Positions 52,839 to 63,351 are shown, counted from the stretch's first letter. The stretch: 64,000 nucleotides of DNA from an uncultured Aurantimonas sp. (GCA_947488615.1 CANKZU010000010.1:1-64000); one strand, 5' to 3'. Notes: generated from the sequence alone by a model not told the origin. Translations and numbers: made by a program.

Positions 52839-53224
52839 TCAGACCCCGATGGACGCCCTGGCGGACGCCGCTTCACTATGGTCGGCTCGCGATCCGGCCG
52901 CTTCGCACGCGCAAACCGTCGGGACAGCTCGTCCTTCAGGGCGGCGAAGGGCATGGCCAGCACCTCGCGCCGCGCGACGATCACATAATCGATGCCGGGC
53001 GCCATGTCAGCCTCGGCGTCGAGGCGGATCGCCTCGCGCAGCCGGCGGCGGATGCGATTGCGCACCACGGCGTTGCCGACCTTCTTGGTCACGGTCAGAC
53101 CGACGCGGGGAGCCTCGCCATCGCCCCGATCGAGGGCTTCGACAAAGAAAAACGGGCCGTTCAAGCGACGGCCCTTGCGCGCGGCCAGAAACTCCGCACG
53201 ATTTTTCATTCTGCCGACGGCCAT
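52835..53224 (-). CDS. rnpA: ribonuclease P protein component
   Basis: [28 protein letters not shown]. Confidence 0.95.
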   Translation of the reverse strand: MAVGRMKNRAEFLAARKGRRLNGPFFFVEALDRGDGEAPRVGLTVTKKVGNAVVRNRIRRRLREAIRLDAEADMAPGIDYVIVARREVLAMPFAALKDELSRRFARAKRPDREPTIVKRRPPGRPSGSD

Positions 53225-53254
53225 CGGAGATCGTCCGGCGGCCGCGACGCGACT

Positions 53255-53356
53255 AGAGCGCCGTGCGTCCATTCGGACGCACAAAGGCCGCTCTAACACT
53301 TTGACTGAGCATCGGAATGATCCAAAAACCGGATTCCACTTTTTGGTCCGATGCTC
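53255..53356. repeat. composite rhizobial-type palindromic (RIME/REP-like) element
   Basis: Two adjacent palindromes: agagcg...cgctct (53255-53294) and gagcatcgga...tccgatgctc (53307-53356). Confidence 0.75.
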
Positions 53357-53490
53357 TAGGCCGAGAGCCGCTTACGGCCCTTGGCGCGACGCGCCGCGAT
53401 GACCTTCTGGCCACCGTTGGTCGCCATGCGCGAGCGGAAGCCATGACGGCGTTTACGGACGAGCCGGGACGGCTGATAGGTACGCTTCAT
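53356..53490 (-). CDS. rpmH: 50S ribosomal protein L34
   Basis: Reverse-complement translation [44 protein letters not shown]; too short for the ORF track. Confidence 0.97.
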   Translation of the reverse strand: MKRTYQPSRLVRKRRHGFRSRMATNGGQKVIAARRAKGRKRLSA

Positions 53491-53724
53491 CGTATCAATC
53501 CCGCGCTCGGATGCGCGGACCCTTCATGTGTTCCGAAATCTGGGTACGGAGCGGGAGGAAAGCGCACAACAACCCGTCGCGCGGAACGCCGCCCGCTCGT
53601 GTGGGCGCTTATAGGAAGGGTGGGGGGCAAAAGTCAATCGGCCGATGGCGCCTTCAAAGCGCGTTCGTGCAACACCGCCGACTCGATGCCCCGGGGCTTC
53701 ACGGCGACTGCGTCCCACCCGACA

Positions 53725-55281
53725 CTATTCCGTGACGATCTTGTAGCGCCCGCCGGCACGAACCTCTTCCCTGCCGTCGAGGCCGTTCAAAAGACGGAAC
53801 ATCTGCGATTTGCGGTCGACGCCGACCATGCGGGCCGCAAGCCTTTCGGCTGTGTCTGCAGCCGCAGCCGTCACGATCCGAATTCGCAGGGGCTTGAGCG
53901 CGGCCTTTTCCGAGGCGCTGAGCAGACGGAACGAACTGGCGACGCGATCGGCGATGGTGCCGACGGAACCTGCGGACGCGGCCTGGACCGCCGTCAAGAA
54001 CCGGTAGACCTGGCCGCCCACGCGGATGATCGTCACATCGAAGGCGTACTCGCCCCCACGCGCCCGCGCCGAAACCGCGTCCAGATTGCCGATCCGCCGT
54101 TTGCGGATGGTCGATGGATCAAGTCCACCGATCCAGCCGCTGTTGACGTAATCGACGAGGCTGGTGGTTGCCGGCAGGGCCACACCATCGAACCGAATCG
54201 CGGTATCGCCGGGCCCGGTAGCCAGAACGGCTTCGGCGGTGTTGTCGATAAGGAAGCCATCGGGCACCTCGAAGGTGATGCCGAGGCCGGGATGGTAGAA
54301 ACGCCGCTCGCGCACGTAGCCTTCGGCGGCGGAGTCCCCGAACAGCATCCCGTCGATGCCCGACAGATAGCGGTCACGGTCGGTCGCGCCGGTACCGGAT
54401 GGGCCATATTGGCGGGCGTGGCGCACGGCGAGGTCGATGCGCTGCGGCGCCGACGGATGCGAGGCGAGAAAATCGAGATTGGGATCGTTGGCCTGAAAAG
54501 CATTCCGAATTCTGGAATAGGAATCCATCGCACCCAGGAAGCGCGAAGCCGCAAACGGGTCGTAGCCGGCGCGGGCGACGTGGCGGATACCGAGCACATC
54601 GGCCTGCAATTCCTGCTTGCGCGAGAACTGGGCGAGATTCAGCCGGTTGCGGGCGAGTGCGATCTCCCCGGCCGGCTCGCTGGCCAGAACTTCGTTCACG
54701 ACACGGCTGGCGATCTCGGCCGCCTGCTCGCGCTGCTGGCGCTCGATGCCGTGATTGGCGGTGACATGGCCCATCTCGTGACCGATCACGGCGGCCACTT
54801 CGGCGGAATCGTTGGCGAGCGCAAGCAGGCCGCGGGTCACATAGACGTAGCCGCCCGGCAACGCGAAGGCATTGACGTTCGGAGAATTCAGAACGGTGAT
54901 CCGGTAGGCGCGGTTCGGATCTTCCGTTACCGTCTGAAGCTTGCCGACGACTGTCGCCAGGGTTCGTTCGAGTTTCGGGTCGGAATAGGTGCCACCATAG
55001 GCCGCCAGGATCTTCGGATGCTGCGCCCGTCCGATGACCGACTGCGGGTCGCCCTGCTGGATGTTTTCGAAGGTAATCGGCTGGCGCGTCGCCACATAGC
55101 CCGACTTGGCGTCGCGGCCGACATCGCCGGCCAGACCGTCCAGGCTCGCCTCCAACGAGGTACACGCGCCAACCGCCATGAGCGCGGCCAGCGCCGCGCC
55201 GCGAAGCGCCGCGCGTGTCACACGCCTTGTGGACCAGACCCCGGACATGATTTCCATCGGTGCGATCACCGCCCCCGCCAA
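53725..55281 (-). CDS. M48 family metalloprotease (lipoprotein-like N-terminus)
   Basis: AAVIGHEMGHVTANHGIERQQRE zinc motif; VGAC lipobox. Confidence 0.9.
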   Translation of the reverse strand: MAGAVIAPMEIMSGVWSTRRVTRAALRGAALAALMAVGACTSLEASLDGLAGDVGRDAKSGYVATRQPITFENIQQGDPQSVIGRAQHPKILAAYGGTYSDPKLERTLATVVGKLQTVTEDPNRAYRITVLNSPNVNAFALPGGYVYVTRGLLALANDSAEVAAVIGHEMGHVTANHGIERQQREQAAEIASRVVNEVLASEPAGEIALARNRLNLAQFSRKQELQADVLGIRHVARAGYDPFAASRFLGAMDSYSRIRNAFQANDPNLDFLASHPSAPQRIDLAVRHARQYGPSGTGATDRDRYLSGIDGMLFGDSAAEGYVRERRFYHPGLGITFEVPDGFLIDNTAEAVLATGPGDTAIRFDGVALPATTSLVDYVNSGWIGGLDPSTIRKRRIGNLDAVSARARGGEYAFDVTIIRVGGQVYRFLTAVQAASAGSVGTIADRVASSFRLLSASEKAALKPLRIRIVTAAAADTAERLAARMVGVDRKSQMFRLLNGLDGREEVRAGGRYKIVTE

Positions 55282-55442
55282 TATGCCGCAGAAATTCAGC
55301 TCTGCCCTGTTCGCACAAGACCCTTAGCCGAAACGCGACGCTCCGCGGAAGGATCGATCCGCAACACGGCGTCGCAAATCCGCGGCGCGTCCCCTCATCT
55401 CGGATAACTTCCCGGCTAACAAGCAATTTCGCCGGAAATACG

Positions 55443-56180
55443 TCATGAACCAGAATCCTGTGTGCCCAGATAACGAGCGACACGTGGATCGGTCTGGCCC
55501 GACAGGATCGCGCGCGTCGGCCCGACCGCGAGCACGACGCCGCGATCGAGGAATGCGACGCGATCGGCGTGATCGGCCGCGTCGTCCGGATGATGGGTCA
55601 CCATCACCACGCTCATGGGGCGCTCTGCGCGTGCCGCGCGAAGCGCCTTCAGCATCTCCAGCATCTCCTTGCGCAGCGCCGGCCCCAGCGCCGCGAAGGG
55701 CTCGTCGAGGAGCAGCAGCGGCCGATTGCGGAGGAAAGCGCGCGCCAAGGCGACGCGCTGGCGTTCGCCACCGGACATCGTGGCGGGACGGCGGGCCTCG
55801 AAACCCGCGAGCCCCACGGCCTCCAGCGCCTCCAAGACGCGGCGCCGGTCGCCGCCGGACAGACGAAGATTCGGGGCGATGCCGAGCGCGACGTTACGAA
55901 ACACGTCGAGATGGGGAAACAGATTGTTTTCCTGGAAAACGATGCTGAGCGGGCGTTCGGCGGGGGCGATCCCGCGCATATCTGCGCCGGCGATGACGAC
56001 CCGCCCCGAATCGGGCGTCGCGAAACCGGCCGCCAGATCGAGGAGGGTCGACTTTCCGGCGCCGCTCGGCCCGATCACCGCCAGCCATTCGCCCTCGATC
56101 ACCGCGAGATCGAACCGCATGTCGCTGCCCTCATAGGCGAGCCGAACATCTTCGAAGGACAAGGCCGGCACACCGCTCAT
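55443..56180 (-). CDS. thiQ: thiamine ABC transporter ATP-binding protein
   Basis: GPSGAGKSTLLDLAAGF, MSGGERQRVALARAF; downstream of thiP. Confidence 0.92.
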   Translation of the reverse strand: MSGVPALSFEDVRLAYEGSDMRFDLAVIEGEWLAVIGPSGAGKSTLLDLAAGFATPDSGRVVIAGADMRGIAPAERPLSIVFQENNLFPHLDVFRNVALGIAPNLRLSGGDRRRVLEALEAVGLAGFEARRPATMSGGERQRVALARAFLRNRPLLLLDEPFAALGPALRKEMLEMLKALRAARAERPMSVVMVTHHPDDAADHADRVAFLDRGVVLAVGPTRAILSGQTDPRVARYLGTQDSGS

Positions 56181-57802
56181 GGCTTTTCTCCCGCGCCTGC
56201 CAGCCCGCGCTCGGCCAGCGCCATCAGGCCGAGGCACAGGATTCCGAGGATCAGCGCCAGTCCGGCCGCGTCGCTGGTGCGATAGCTGCCCATGCGCTGC
56301 AACAGCAGATAGGGCAGCGTGACGAGGTCCTGGTTGCCGAACAGGGCGATTGCCCCGAGATCGCCCAGCGAGATTGCCAGCGCGAAGGCGAAGGCGAGGC
56401 CGAGCGCCGGGCGCATGGCCGGCCAATCGACGACGCGCAGCCGCGGCAGGCCGGCGAGCCCCAGACTGTCGGCCAGTCGCCCGGTCGCCTGATGGGCGGC
56501 GGCCAGCGCCGGCCCGACGATCCGCACGATGAACGGCACCGCCATGGCGGCGTTGGTAGCGACGACGACATAGGGCGCCGCGGCAAAAACGTCGGTGACC
56601 TGCCGCAGCGCCAGAAACCAGCCGGCCCCGACGACGATCGGCGGCACCACGAGGACGAGACTGGCAGCCGTCTCCAGCCCCTTGCGTGCCGTATCACGGC
56701 CACGACGCACCCCGGACGGCGCGCCGCGCAACGCTTCGAGGGCGAGGATCACCAAAATCGAGACGAGAAGCGCCAGCGACGCCGCGGCAAGGGCGATGAC
56801 CAGGCTGGTCAACGCCGCGCGGCTGACCGCCGGATCGATGGCGAGCGAGACGAGGTCGGCCTGCAACCCGCGCACCAGAACCGCGACGAAAGGCGAAAGG
56901 ACGAAGGCTACTCCGAGCGACAGGATCGCGGCATCCATCGCCGCCCTTGCCCGGCTGGGGCGGTCGTAGCGCAGCGCCCGCCCGCCGAGGCCGAACCCGG
57001 CCGCGACATCGCCGCCGAGCCGTGTCGCCAGCCACAGGATGATGCCGGTCAGGGCGATCTGCAGAAGCGACAGGGCGATCGCCCGGCCGGGATCGAACTC
57101 ATAGCGCAGCGCCTGATAGATCGCGACTTCCAGCGTCGTCGCACCGGGCCCGCCGCCGAGGACCAGTACCAGCGTGAAACTTGTCACGCAAAGCATGAAG
57201 ACGAGGCTCGCCGCCGCCGGAAGGCTGGCGCGGATCGCCGGCCATTCGAGCAGGCGGAAGGTGGCGAGCGGCGTCAGGGACAATTGCCCGGCGAGCTTCC
57301 AGCTTTCGGCAGGAACCCGATCCAGCGCCGCCACCATCAGCCGTGCGGCCAGCGGCAGGTTGAAGAAGACATGGGCGATCAGGATGCCGGCCAGGCCATA
57401 GACGTCGAGCCGCGGCAGCCCGATCGCCGCGAAGGCGCTGGACAGCACGCCGTTGCGACCCCAGATCGTGATGATGGCCAGCGCCCCGACGAGAACCGGC
57501 AAAGCCTGCGGCAAGAGAAACAGCCGCAGCACGACCCGGCGTCCGGGAAAGCGGGCGCGGTGGAGCGCGACGGCCAGCGGCACCGCGCCGGCAAGCGACA
57601 ACAGCGTCGACAGCGCCGCCTGCTCCAGCGTGAAAAGCACGACGCCCCGGATATAGCGGTCGGCGAAGAGCGCCGGCAGATCGGGCGCGGCACCCGTCGC
57701 CACTAACAGGAACACGAACGCGCCGCCGAGAAAGGCGATCAGGATCGCGGCGGCGAAAAAGCCGAGGCCGATGCGCAGGGTCCGGTCGGTGGCGCCGGTC
57801 AT
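56177..57802 (-). CDS. thiP: thiamine/TPP ABC transporter permease
   Basis: 541-aa fused double permease, operon context. Confidence 0.92.
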   Translation of the reverse strand: MTGATDRTLRIGLGFFAAAILIAFLGGAFVFLLVATGAAPDLPALFADRYIRGVVLFTLEQAALSTLLSLAGAVPLAVALHRARFPGRRVVLRLFLLPQALPVLVGALAIITIWGRNGVLSSAFAAIGLPRLDVYGLAGILIAHVFFNLPLAARLMVAALDRVPAESWKLAGQLSLTPLATFRLLEWPAIRASLPAAASLVFMLCVTSFTLVLVLGGGPGATTLEVAIYQALRYEFDPGRAIALSLLQIALTGIILWLATRLGGDVAAGFGLGGRALRYDRPSRARAAMDAAILSLGVAFVLSPFVAVLVRGLQADLVSLAIDPAVSRAALTSLVIALAAASLALLVSILVILALEALRGAPSGVRRGRDTARKGLETAASLVLVVPPIVVGAGWFLALRQVTDVFAAAPYVVVATNAAMAVPFIVRIVGPALAAAHQATGRLADSLGLAGLPRLRVVDWPAMRPALGLAFAFALAISLGDLGAIALFGNQDLVTLPYLLLQRMGSYRTSDAAGLALILGILCLGLMALAERGLAGAGEKP

Positions 57803-57857
57803 GACCGCGCGGGCAGCCGAGCCCCGCCGCGCCGTCCAACGCGAACGACGAGGCGCA

Positions 57858-58880
57858 TCAGCGGCCGATCGCCTCGAGCCATTCCTGCGTCCAGGCCTTG
57901 CGGTTTGCGGCGACCGTCTCGGGATCGATGAACAGCGACGTCTCCACCTTGACCAAGCGGTCGAATGCCTCCGGCATTTCGATGCCGTCGATCACCGGCA
58001 GCGTCCAATTGGTGGTCGGGATGATCGACTGGAATTCGGCGGTCAGCATGAATTTTAGGAATTGCCGGGCCAGATCCGGCTGATCGGCGTTCTTGAGCAG
58101 GCCCGCGACCTCGATCTGGAGATACTGGCCTTCCGAAAAGGCGGCGGCCTGATAGCGCTCGGTGCCTTCCTCGACCATGTGATAGGCCGGCGACGTCGTG
58201 TAGCTCAGCACCAGCGGCACTTCGCCGTTGGTGAACAGGCCATAGGCTTCGCTCCAGCCGGGGGTGACGGTCAGGATGCGGTCGGAGAGCTTCGCCCACT
58301 TGGCCTTCGCCTCCTCGCCATAGACCGCCTTCATCCATAAAAGCAGGCCGAGCCCCGGCGTCGAGGTGCGCGCGTCCTCAATGGCGATCTTCTGCTCGGG
58401 ATCGCCGGAGACGAGGTCGTCGAGGCTCTTGGGTGGATTGTCGATGGCCTGGGTGTCGTAGACGACGGCGAGATAGGAATAGTCGTAGGGCACGAAGACC
58501 GGATCGGAAAAGCCCGTCGGCACCGTCAGCTTGGACAGATCGACGTTGCTGTCGGCGAACAGGCCCGTCGCCTTGGCCTCGGGGATCAGATCGGAGGTCA
58601 GGCCGAGCGCGATGTCGGCGTCGCTCGTTTCGCCTTCCAGCTTCAGCCGATTGAGGATCGCGACGCCGTCCTCCAGGCCGACGAATCTCAGGTCGCAGTC
58701 GCAGACCGCCTCGAACGCCGTCTCGATCTTCGGCCCCGGACCCCATTCGGGCGTGAAGCTCTCATAGGTATAGACGGTGAGCGTCGGCTTGCCGTCCTGC
58801 GCCACAGCGGTAGCGGCGAAGGCGGACAGCGCGGCGACGACAGTCGCGCCGGACAAAAGCTGCGGTGGGATAGGAATCAT
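57858..58880 (-). CDS. thiB: thiamine ABC transporter substrate-binding protein
   Basis: KPTLTVYTYESFTPEWGPGPKIETAFEAVCDC typical ThiB. Confidence 0.93.
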   Translation of the reverse strand: MIPIPPQLLSGATVVAALSAFAATAVAQDGKPTLTVYTYESFTPEWGPGPKIETAFEAVCDCDLRFVGLEDGVAILNRLKLEGETSDADIALGLTSDLIPEAKATGLFADSNVDLSKLTVPTGFSDPVFVPYDYSYLAVVYDTQAIDNPPKSLDDLVSGDPEQKIAIEDARTSTPGLGLLLWMKAVYGEEAKAKWAKLSDRILTVTPGWSEAYGLFTNGEVPLVLSYTTSPAYHMVEEGTERYQAAAFSEGQYLQIEVAGLLKNADQPDLARQFLKFMLTAEFQSIIPTTNWTLPVIDGIEMPEAFDRLVKVETSLFIDPETVAANRKAWTQEWLEAIGR

Positions 58881-58939
58881 AAAGGGCCTCTCGATGCAGC
58901 GACGTCGGAAGAGCCGCGCCGCGAGGACCCCGCGAACGC

Positions 58940-59025
58940 CCGCAATCCCTCCGCCGGTACGATCCGGATCAGGTTCGACGGGTTGGCGTGACGCCTCTCA
59001 GCCCGAAGGCACCCCGTGTGAGCTG
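58940..59025 (-). promoter_or_regulatory. TPP (THI-box) riboswitch upstream of thiBPQ
   Basis: Minus strand: GGGGTGCCTTCGGGCTGAGAGGCGTCACGCCAACCCGTCGAACCTGATCCGGATCGTACCGGCGGAGGGA, conserved CTGAGA and ACCTGATC...GTACCGGCGGAGGGA. Confidence 0.95.
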
Positions 59026-59147
59026 CGGAAGATTTAGCGGCAAGCGGCGCCACCGGCAAGGGCAACCAGCCCATCACCCGCCACTTTGAGCGGGCCAAGA
59101 CGTTTTCCCCTCCCCTTCGCGGCTTCCCCGCGCTAGATCACGGCGCC

Positions 59148-59786
59148 ATGCGCTTCACCATCCTTCTTGCCGGCCGCGTCGATCCGACCCCTGCCCTGAT
59201 CGCAGCAGTGGCGGACACCCGGGTAATCGCCGCCGACGACGGAATTCGCCATGCCGCCGCACTCGGCGTGACGCCGGAGCTGTGGGTCGGCGACTTCGAC
59301 TCCAGTCACGCACTCCCTGCAATCCAGGCCACAAGCACGCCCCGCGAGACCTTCCCGACCGACAAGGATCAGACCGACGGCGAACTCGCCATCGACGCGG
59401 CGATCAGCCGGGGTGCGACGCAGCTGCTGCTCGTCGGCGCACTCGGCGGTCCGCGCAGCGACCATGCCTTCGCCCATCTCATCCTGGCGCTGCGCTTTGC
59501 CGCGCACGGCCTCGACGTCGAGCTGTTCGACGGTTACGAGCACGCTTGGCCGCTGTCTGCGAACCCGCGCCGCTTCGCGCTCGCGGCCGGGACGCAGTTC
59601 TCGATTTTGAAGTTCTCGGATCTATCGGGGTTGTCGGTCGCGGACGCGAAATGGCCACTCGCCGATGTCGAGGTGCCGTTCCACTCCATCCTGACCCAGT
59701 CGAACGAGGCGCTCGGCCCGGTCACGGTTCGAGTCCGCGAGGGCGTCGCGATGCTGATCGCCCAGGCCGACCCGACGGTGCGGTGA
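59148..59786 (+). CDS. thiamine diphosphokinase
   Basis: VIAADDGIRHAAALGVTPELWVGDFDSS, TDKDQTDGELAI. Confidence 0.92.
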   Translation: MRFTILLAGRVDPTPALIAAVADTRVIAADDGIRHAAALGVTPELWVGDFDSSHALPAIQATSTPRETFPTDKDQTDGELAIDAAISRGATQLLLVGALGGPRSDHAFAHLILALRFAAHGLDVELFDGYEHAWPLSANPRRFALAAGTQFSILKFSDLSGLSVADAKWPLADVEVPFHSILTQSNEALGPVTVRVREGVAMLIAQADPTVR

Positions 59787-59802
59787 AGTGACGCCGAGCG
59801 GT

Positions 59803-61158
59803 TCAATCCTCCCGGAAGGCCCTTGAGAAACTGTCGGTGATGGGCTTGGCGAGATATTCCAGGAAGCTGCGTTCGCCGGTGGCGATATAGGCCTCCACCG
59901 GCATGCCCGGATAGATCTGGTCGCGGCTGATCTCGGGTGGCAGGTCGTCGATCATGCTGAGCCGGGCGGTGTAATAGGGCTGCTGGGTCGTCTGGTCGAT
60001 CAGCCGGTCGGCGGAAAGATAGGTGACCTTCGCCTCCACGGTCGGCGTGGTGCGGGTATTGAGCGCGCTGAACCGCAGCCGGGCCCCTTGTCCGAGCGAG
60101 ATGACATCGACATCCTGCGGCGAGACGCGCGCCTCGATCAGGAGGTCTTCGCCGGTCGGCAGGAGTTCGAGCAGCTGATCGCCGGGCCGCACCACGCTGC
60201 CGGAGGCATTCACGCTCATCTTGATGATGATCCCATCGCTCGGCGAACGGACGATGATGCGATCGAGCACATCCTCGGCCGCCCTCAGCTGCTCTTCGGT
60301 ATCGGAGACCTGCGCCCGAATTTCGTTGAGCCGCGTCACCGCGGTCTCGACGCGCTGCGTTTCGAGACGCGCCAGCTGCGCCTGCGCTTCGGCGATCTGG
60401 GTTTTCGCCGACAGAATGCTGGAAACGCTCTGTCCGACCTGACCGACCAGATCCGCCTCGCTGCGAAGCAACGCGGTATATTCCGAACGATTGGTCAGAC
60501 CCTTGTCCAGCAGCGTGCGTTTGCGCGACACTTCCTCCCGGACGACTTCGAGTTGACGCTCGATCGCCGTCTGTTGCGCGGTCATCCCCTCGATCTGCTC
60601 GCGGAGGGCAAGGACCCGTTGGCCCATGATCACCTGTTCCTGGTGGTGACGGTCCAGACGGGCGGTGAACTCGCGTTCCTGCTCGATGAGAAGGTCGCCG
60701 ATGCCTTCCGTCGCGGCCAGTTCGCGCAACACCAGCGGAAACGACAGCACGTCCAGCCCATCGCGCTCGGAAGTCAGTCGCTCGATTCGTGCTTCCAGGC
60801 CGACCTTCTGTTTCTGCAGACGATTGCGTTGCGCCTCGGGAGCCGTCGGATCAAGGGCGAACAGCGCCTGGCCCGCCTTGATACGCTCGCCCTCGCGCAC
60901 CAGAATGGTCCGCACGATCCCACCTTCCAGATGCTGAACCCGCTGGTTCTTGCCTGCCGCCGCCACGACACCCGGCGCGACCGCGGCGCTCGCCAGTGGC
61001 GCCAGCGCGGCCCAGGCGCCGAAGCCCAACAGGAAGATCGCCGAGAGAGCGACTCCGGTCACGGTGATCAGGCGTATGCCGGTCTTGACGTCACGGGCCC
61101 AGCCGTCGTCGTTTTTCGTCATGGGTATCCGCTCCATTGTCGGCGACCGCGCCATCAA
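59803..61158 (-). CDS. HlyD family type I secretion membrane fusion protein (PrsE-like)
   Basis: Coiled-coil adaptor, VAAAGKNQRVQHLEGGIVRTILVREGERIKAGQ. Confidence 0.92.
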   Translation of the reverse strand: MMARSPTMERIPMTKNDDGWARDVKTGIRLITVTGVALSAIFLLGFGAWAALAPLASAAVAPGVVAAAGKNQRVQHLEGGIVRTILVREGERIKAGQALFALDPTAPEAQRNRLQKQKVGLEARIERLTSERDGLDVLSFPLVLRELAATEGIGDLLIEQEREFTARLDRHHQEQVIMGQRVLALREQIEGMTAQQTAIERQLEVVREEVSRKRTLLDKGLTNRSEYTALLRSEADLVGQVGQSVSSILSAKTQIAEAQAQLARLETQRVETAVTRLNEIRAQVSDTEEQLRAAEDVLDRIIVRSPSDGIIIKMSVNASGSVVRPGDQLLELLPTGEDLLIEARVSPQDVDVISLGQGARLRFSALNTRTTPTVEAKVTYLSADRLIDQTTQQPYYTARLSMIDDLPPEISRDQIYPGMPVEAYIATGERSFLEYLAKPITDSFSRAFRED

Positions 61159-61166
61159 GCCGGTGC

Positions 61167-62969
61167 TCAGCTGTCAGCCTTTTCGGGGTTCCACCCGCCG
61201 GTGACCACTGTCGGAAAGCGTCCCGTGACGATCGGGAACGGCGCCGGCGTGGCTTGCGCCCGATCGTTGGCAGCCGCGCGCGCGGCCTCCTGGGCCGCCT
61301 TCGCCTTCTGGACCTGGCGCGCGAGCACCTCCTGCCGCGGCCCGAAATCCTGCACGGCTCCTTCGCGCAGGATCATGATCTTGTCGGCTCGTTCGGCAAC
61401 CGGCCGGCGCTGGGTCACCAGAAGTACCGTCACCTTCGCCTCGCGGGCCGATGCAAGCGCCTTGTCCAGCGCCATCTCGCCTTCGGTGTCGAGATTGGCG
61501 TTCGGCTCGTCGAGAACGAGCAGCTTCGGCGATCCATAAAATGCCCGCGCCAGACCGACGCGCTGACGCTGTCCGCCGGACAATTGCTGGCCCGCCGGCC
61601 CGATGATCGTGTCGTAGCCCTTCGGCAATCGCTGGATCAGGTCGTGAACCTCGGCTTTCCTCGCCGCATCGATGATCGCCTCGTCATGCGCGTCGGGATC
61701 GAATCGGGCAATGTTCTGCGCGATCGTCCCCGGCAGGAGTTCGACGTCCTGGGCCAGATAACCGACATGGCGACCGAGATTCTCCCGGTCCCAGTTGCGG
61801 ATATCGGCCCCATCGACACGAATGGCACCCGAACGGATGTCGAAGCCCCCGACGATGGCGCGCATGAGCGTCGACTTGCCGGCGCCGGAAGGACCGACCA
61901 CCACGACGCAGTCACCGGCCGGAATCTCTGCCGAGATTCGTTTGAGCAGCGGATCGGCGTTCGCTGCATTGGGCGGAAACACGACGACGTTCTCGAGCGA
62001 CAGCCGCCCGACAGGATCGGGCAAATCGGTCGCGGCCGGCCTGGCTCCGAGGGCGGCGAGGAGCGCGCTCAGCCGTCCCCAGGCTTTGCGGGCATCGACG
62101 GCGGGCTTCCACCCCGCGATGACCTGGTCGATCGGCTGGAGTCCGCGACCGGAAATCAGCGAGGAGGCGAAGATCATCCCGGCGGTCATTTCCCCGGCCA
62201 GCACCAGATAGCCGCCATAGCCGAGAATCGCGATCTGCAACCCGATTCGAAGCGTGCGGGAGACACCGGCATAGATCGCATTGATGCGGTTCAGCCGGTC
62301 CTGCGCGTCGAGCGACCGCGCTTCCTGCCCGCCCCATGCTCCCACGACGTTACCCACCATGCCCATCGCCGCGATACTTTCGGCGCCGCGGGCAAAGGAC
62401 TGCGCCGCAAGCATCGCGGCCATCGCCTGCTCGCCGGCTTCGCCGACCGAGCGCTGCATCGCGTGCTGATTGGCCCAGGCGAGCAGAGCCAGGACGGTCG
62501 CGCCACCCAGCGTCAACCAGAAAAGATGCGGGTGGACGAAATAGAGAATGCCGATGAAGAACGGAACAAAGGGCAGGTCGAAATAGGCCAGCAGGGCGCG
62601 GCCTGATATGAATGCGCGGACCGTGGCGAGATCGCGGAGCGGTTGGACGTCGCCCAGCGAGGCCCGCGGACCGCGCATCGCGCCGACGAGCGCCCGGGCG
62701 CCGGTCCCAGCCTCGAGCCGCGCGGCGATCCGGCCGCAGATCATCGAACGGATCGCGTCGATCGCGCCGAGCAGCACCAGCGCCGCCACTGCGATGACGG
62801 AAATGAACGCCAATGTCTCGACGGAGGCCGACGACAGCACGCGGTCATAGACCTGCAGCAGATAAATCGGTTGAACCAGAAGCAGAATGTTGATGACGAA
62901 GCTGAAGACGATCAGCGCGACGAAGCCGCCGGTGAGATCAAGGCCGAAACGTCGGTCATGTCCGGTCAA
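61167..62969 (-). CDS. type I secretion system permease/ATPase (PrsD-like)
   Basis: ABC TM domain plus GPSGAGKSTLMRAIVG and LSGGQRQRVGLARAF. Confidence 0.92.
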   Translation of the reverse strand: MTGHDRRFGLDLTGGFVALIVFSFVINILLLVQPIYLLQVYDRVLSSASVETLAFISVIAVAALVLLGAIDAIRSMICGRIAARLEAGTGARALVGAMRGPRASLGDVQPLRDLATVRAFISGRALLAYFDLPFVPFFIGILYFVHPHLFWLTLGGATVLALLAWANQHAMQRSVGEAGEQAMAAMLAAQSFARGAESIAAMGMVGNVVGAWGGQEARSLDAQDRLNRINAIYAGVSRTLRIGLQIAILGYGGYLVLAGEMTAGMIFASSLISGRGLQPIDQVIAGWKPAVDARKAWGRLSALLAALGARPAATDLPDPVGRLSLENVVVFPPNAANADPLLKRISAEIPAGDCVVVVGPSGAGKSTLMRAIVGGFDIRSGAIRVDGADIRNWDRENLGRHVGYLAQDVELLPGTIAQNIARFDPDAHDEAIIDAARKAEVHDLIQRLPKGYDTIIGPAGQQLSGGQRQRVGLARAFYGSPKLLVLDEPNANLDTEGEMALDKALASAREAKVTVLLVTQRRPVAERADKIMILREGAVQDFGPRQEVLARQVQKAKAAQEAARAAANDRAQATPAPFPIVTGRFPTVVTGGWNPEKADS

Positions 62970-63274
62970 TTCAATCCCGCCCCGCCCCGGTTCTCATCAA
63001 TGAAGTGACTCGCGATAGCACGAGACGAGCGAAACCCCGACCCAAATCGTCGATCACGCGACAGTGGTCGGAAGCCAGCCCCTACGAGACTTGCCTTATT
63101 TCATTCAAACGCAATTATCGGGCAACGACAAGACGATTGCCGTTGGGCGCGCCATGCGCAGGCACGGAACAGGATTTGTCCGGCGATCCCGATGGGCGGC
63201 GTGGTCCTCGACGCCCGGCGCTATCGAACAAGGCTTGGCGCCGGCGGCGGGATTCGCTTATGGTGCGCCCGCGT

Positions 63275-63351
63275 GGTCCCGTAGCTCAGCAGGATAGAGC
63301 ATCAGATTCCTAATCTGAGGGTCACTGGTTCGAATCCAGTCGGGATCACCA
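63275..63351 (+). tRNA. tRNA-Arg (anticodon CCT), CCA encoded
   Basis: GGTCCCG/CGGGATC acceptor, TCAGA-TTCCTAA-TCTGA anticodon arm, CTGG-TTCGAAT-CCAG T arm. Confidence 0.94.

Noticed and set aside
53317-55407. 696-aa plus-strand ORF opposite rpmH and the M48 protease
   Set aside because: Shadow ORF spanning rpmH and the protease on the opposite strand.
59803-62969. Type I secretion pair as a dedicated exporter of the chaplin-like proteins
   Set aside because: The chaplin-like proteins carry Sec/lipobox signals and the loci are about 48 kb apart; no supporting link.
63005-63313. ORF ending ...RPRGPVAQQDRASDS
   Set aside because: Runs into tRNA-Arg; the terminal peptide is a tRNA-translation artefact.
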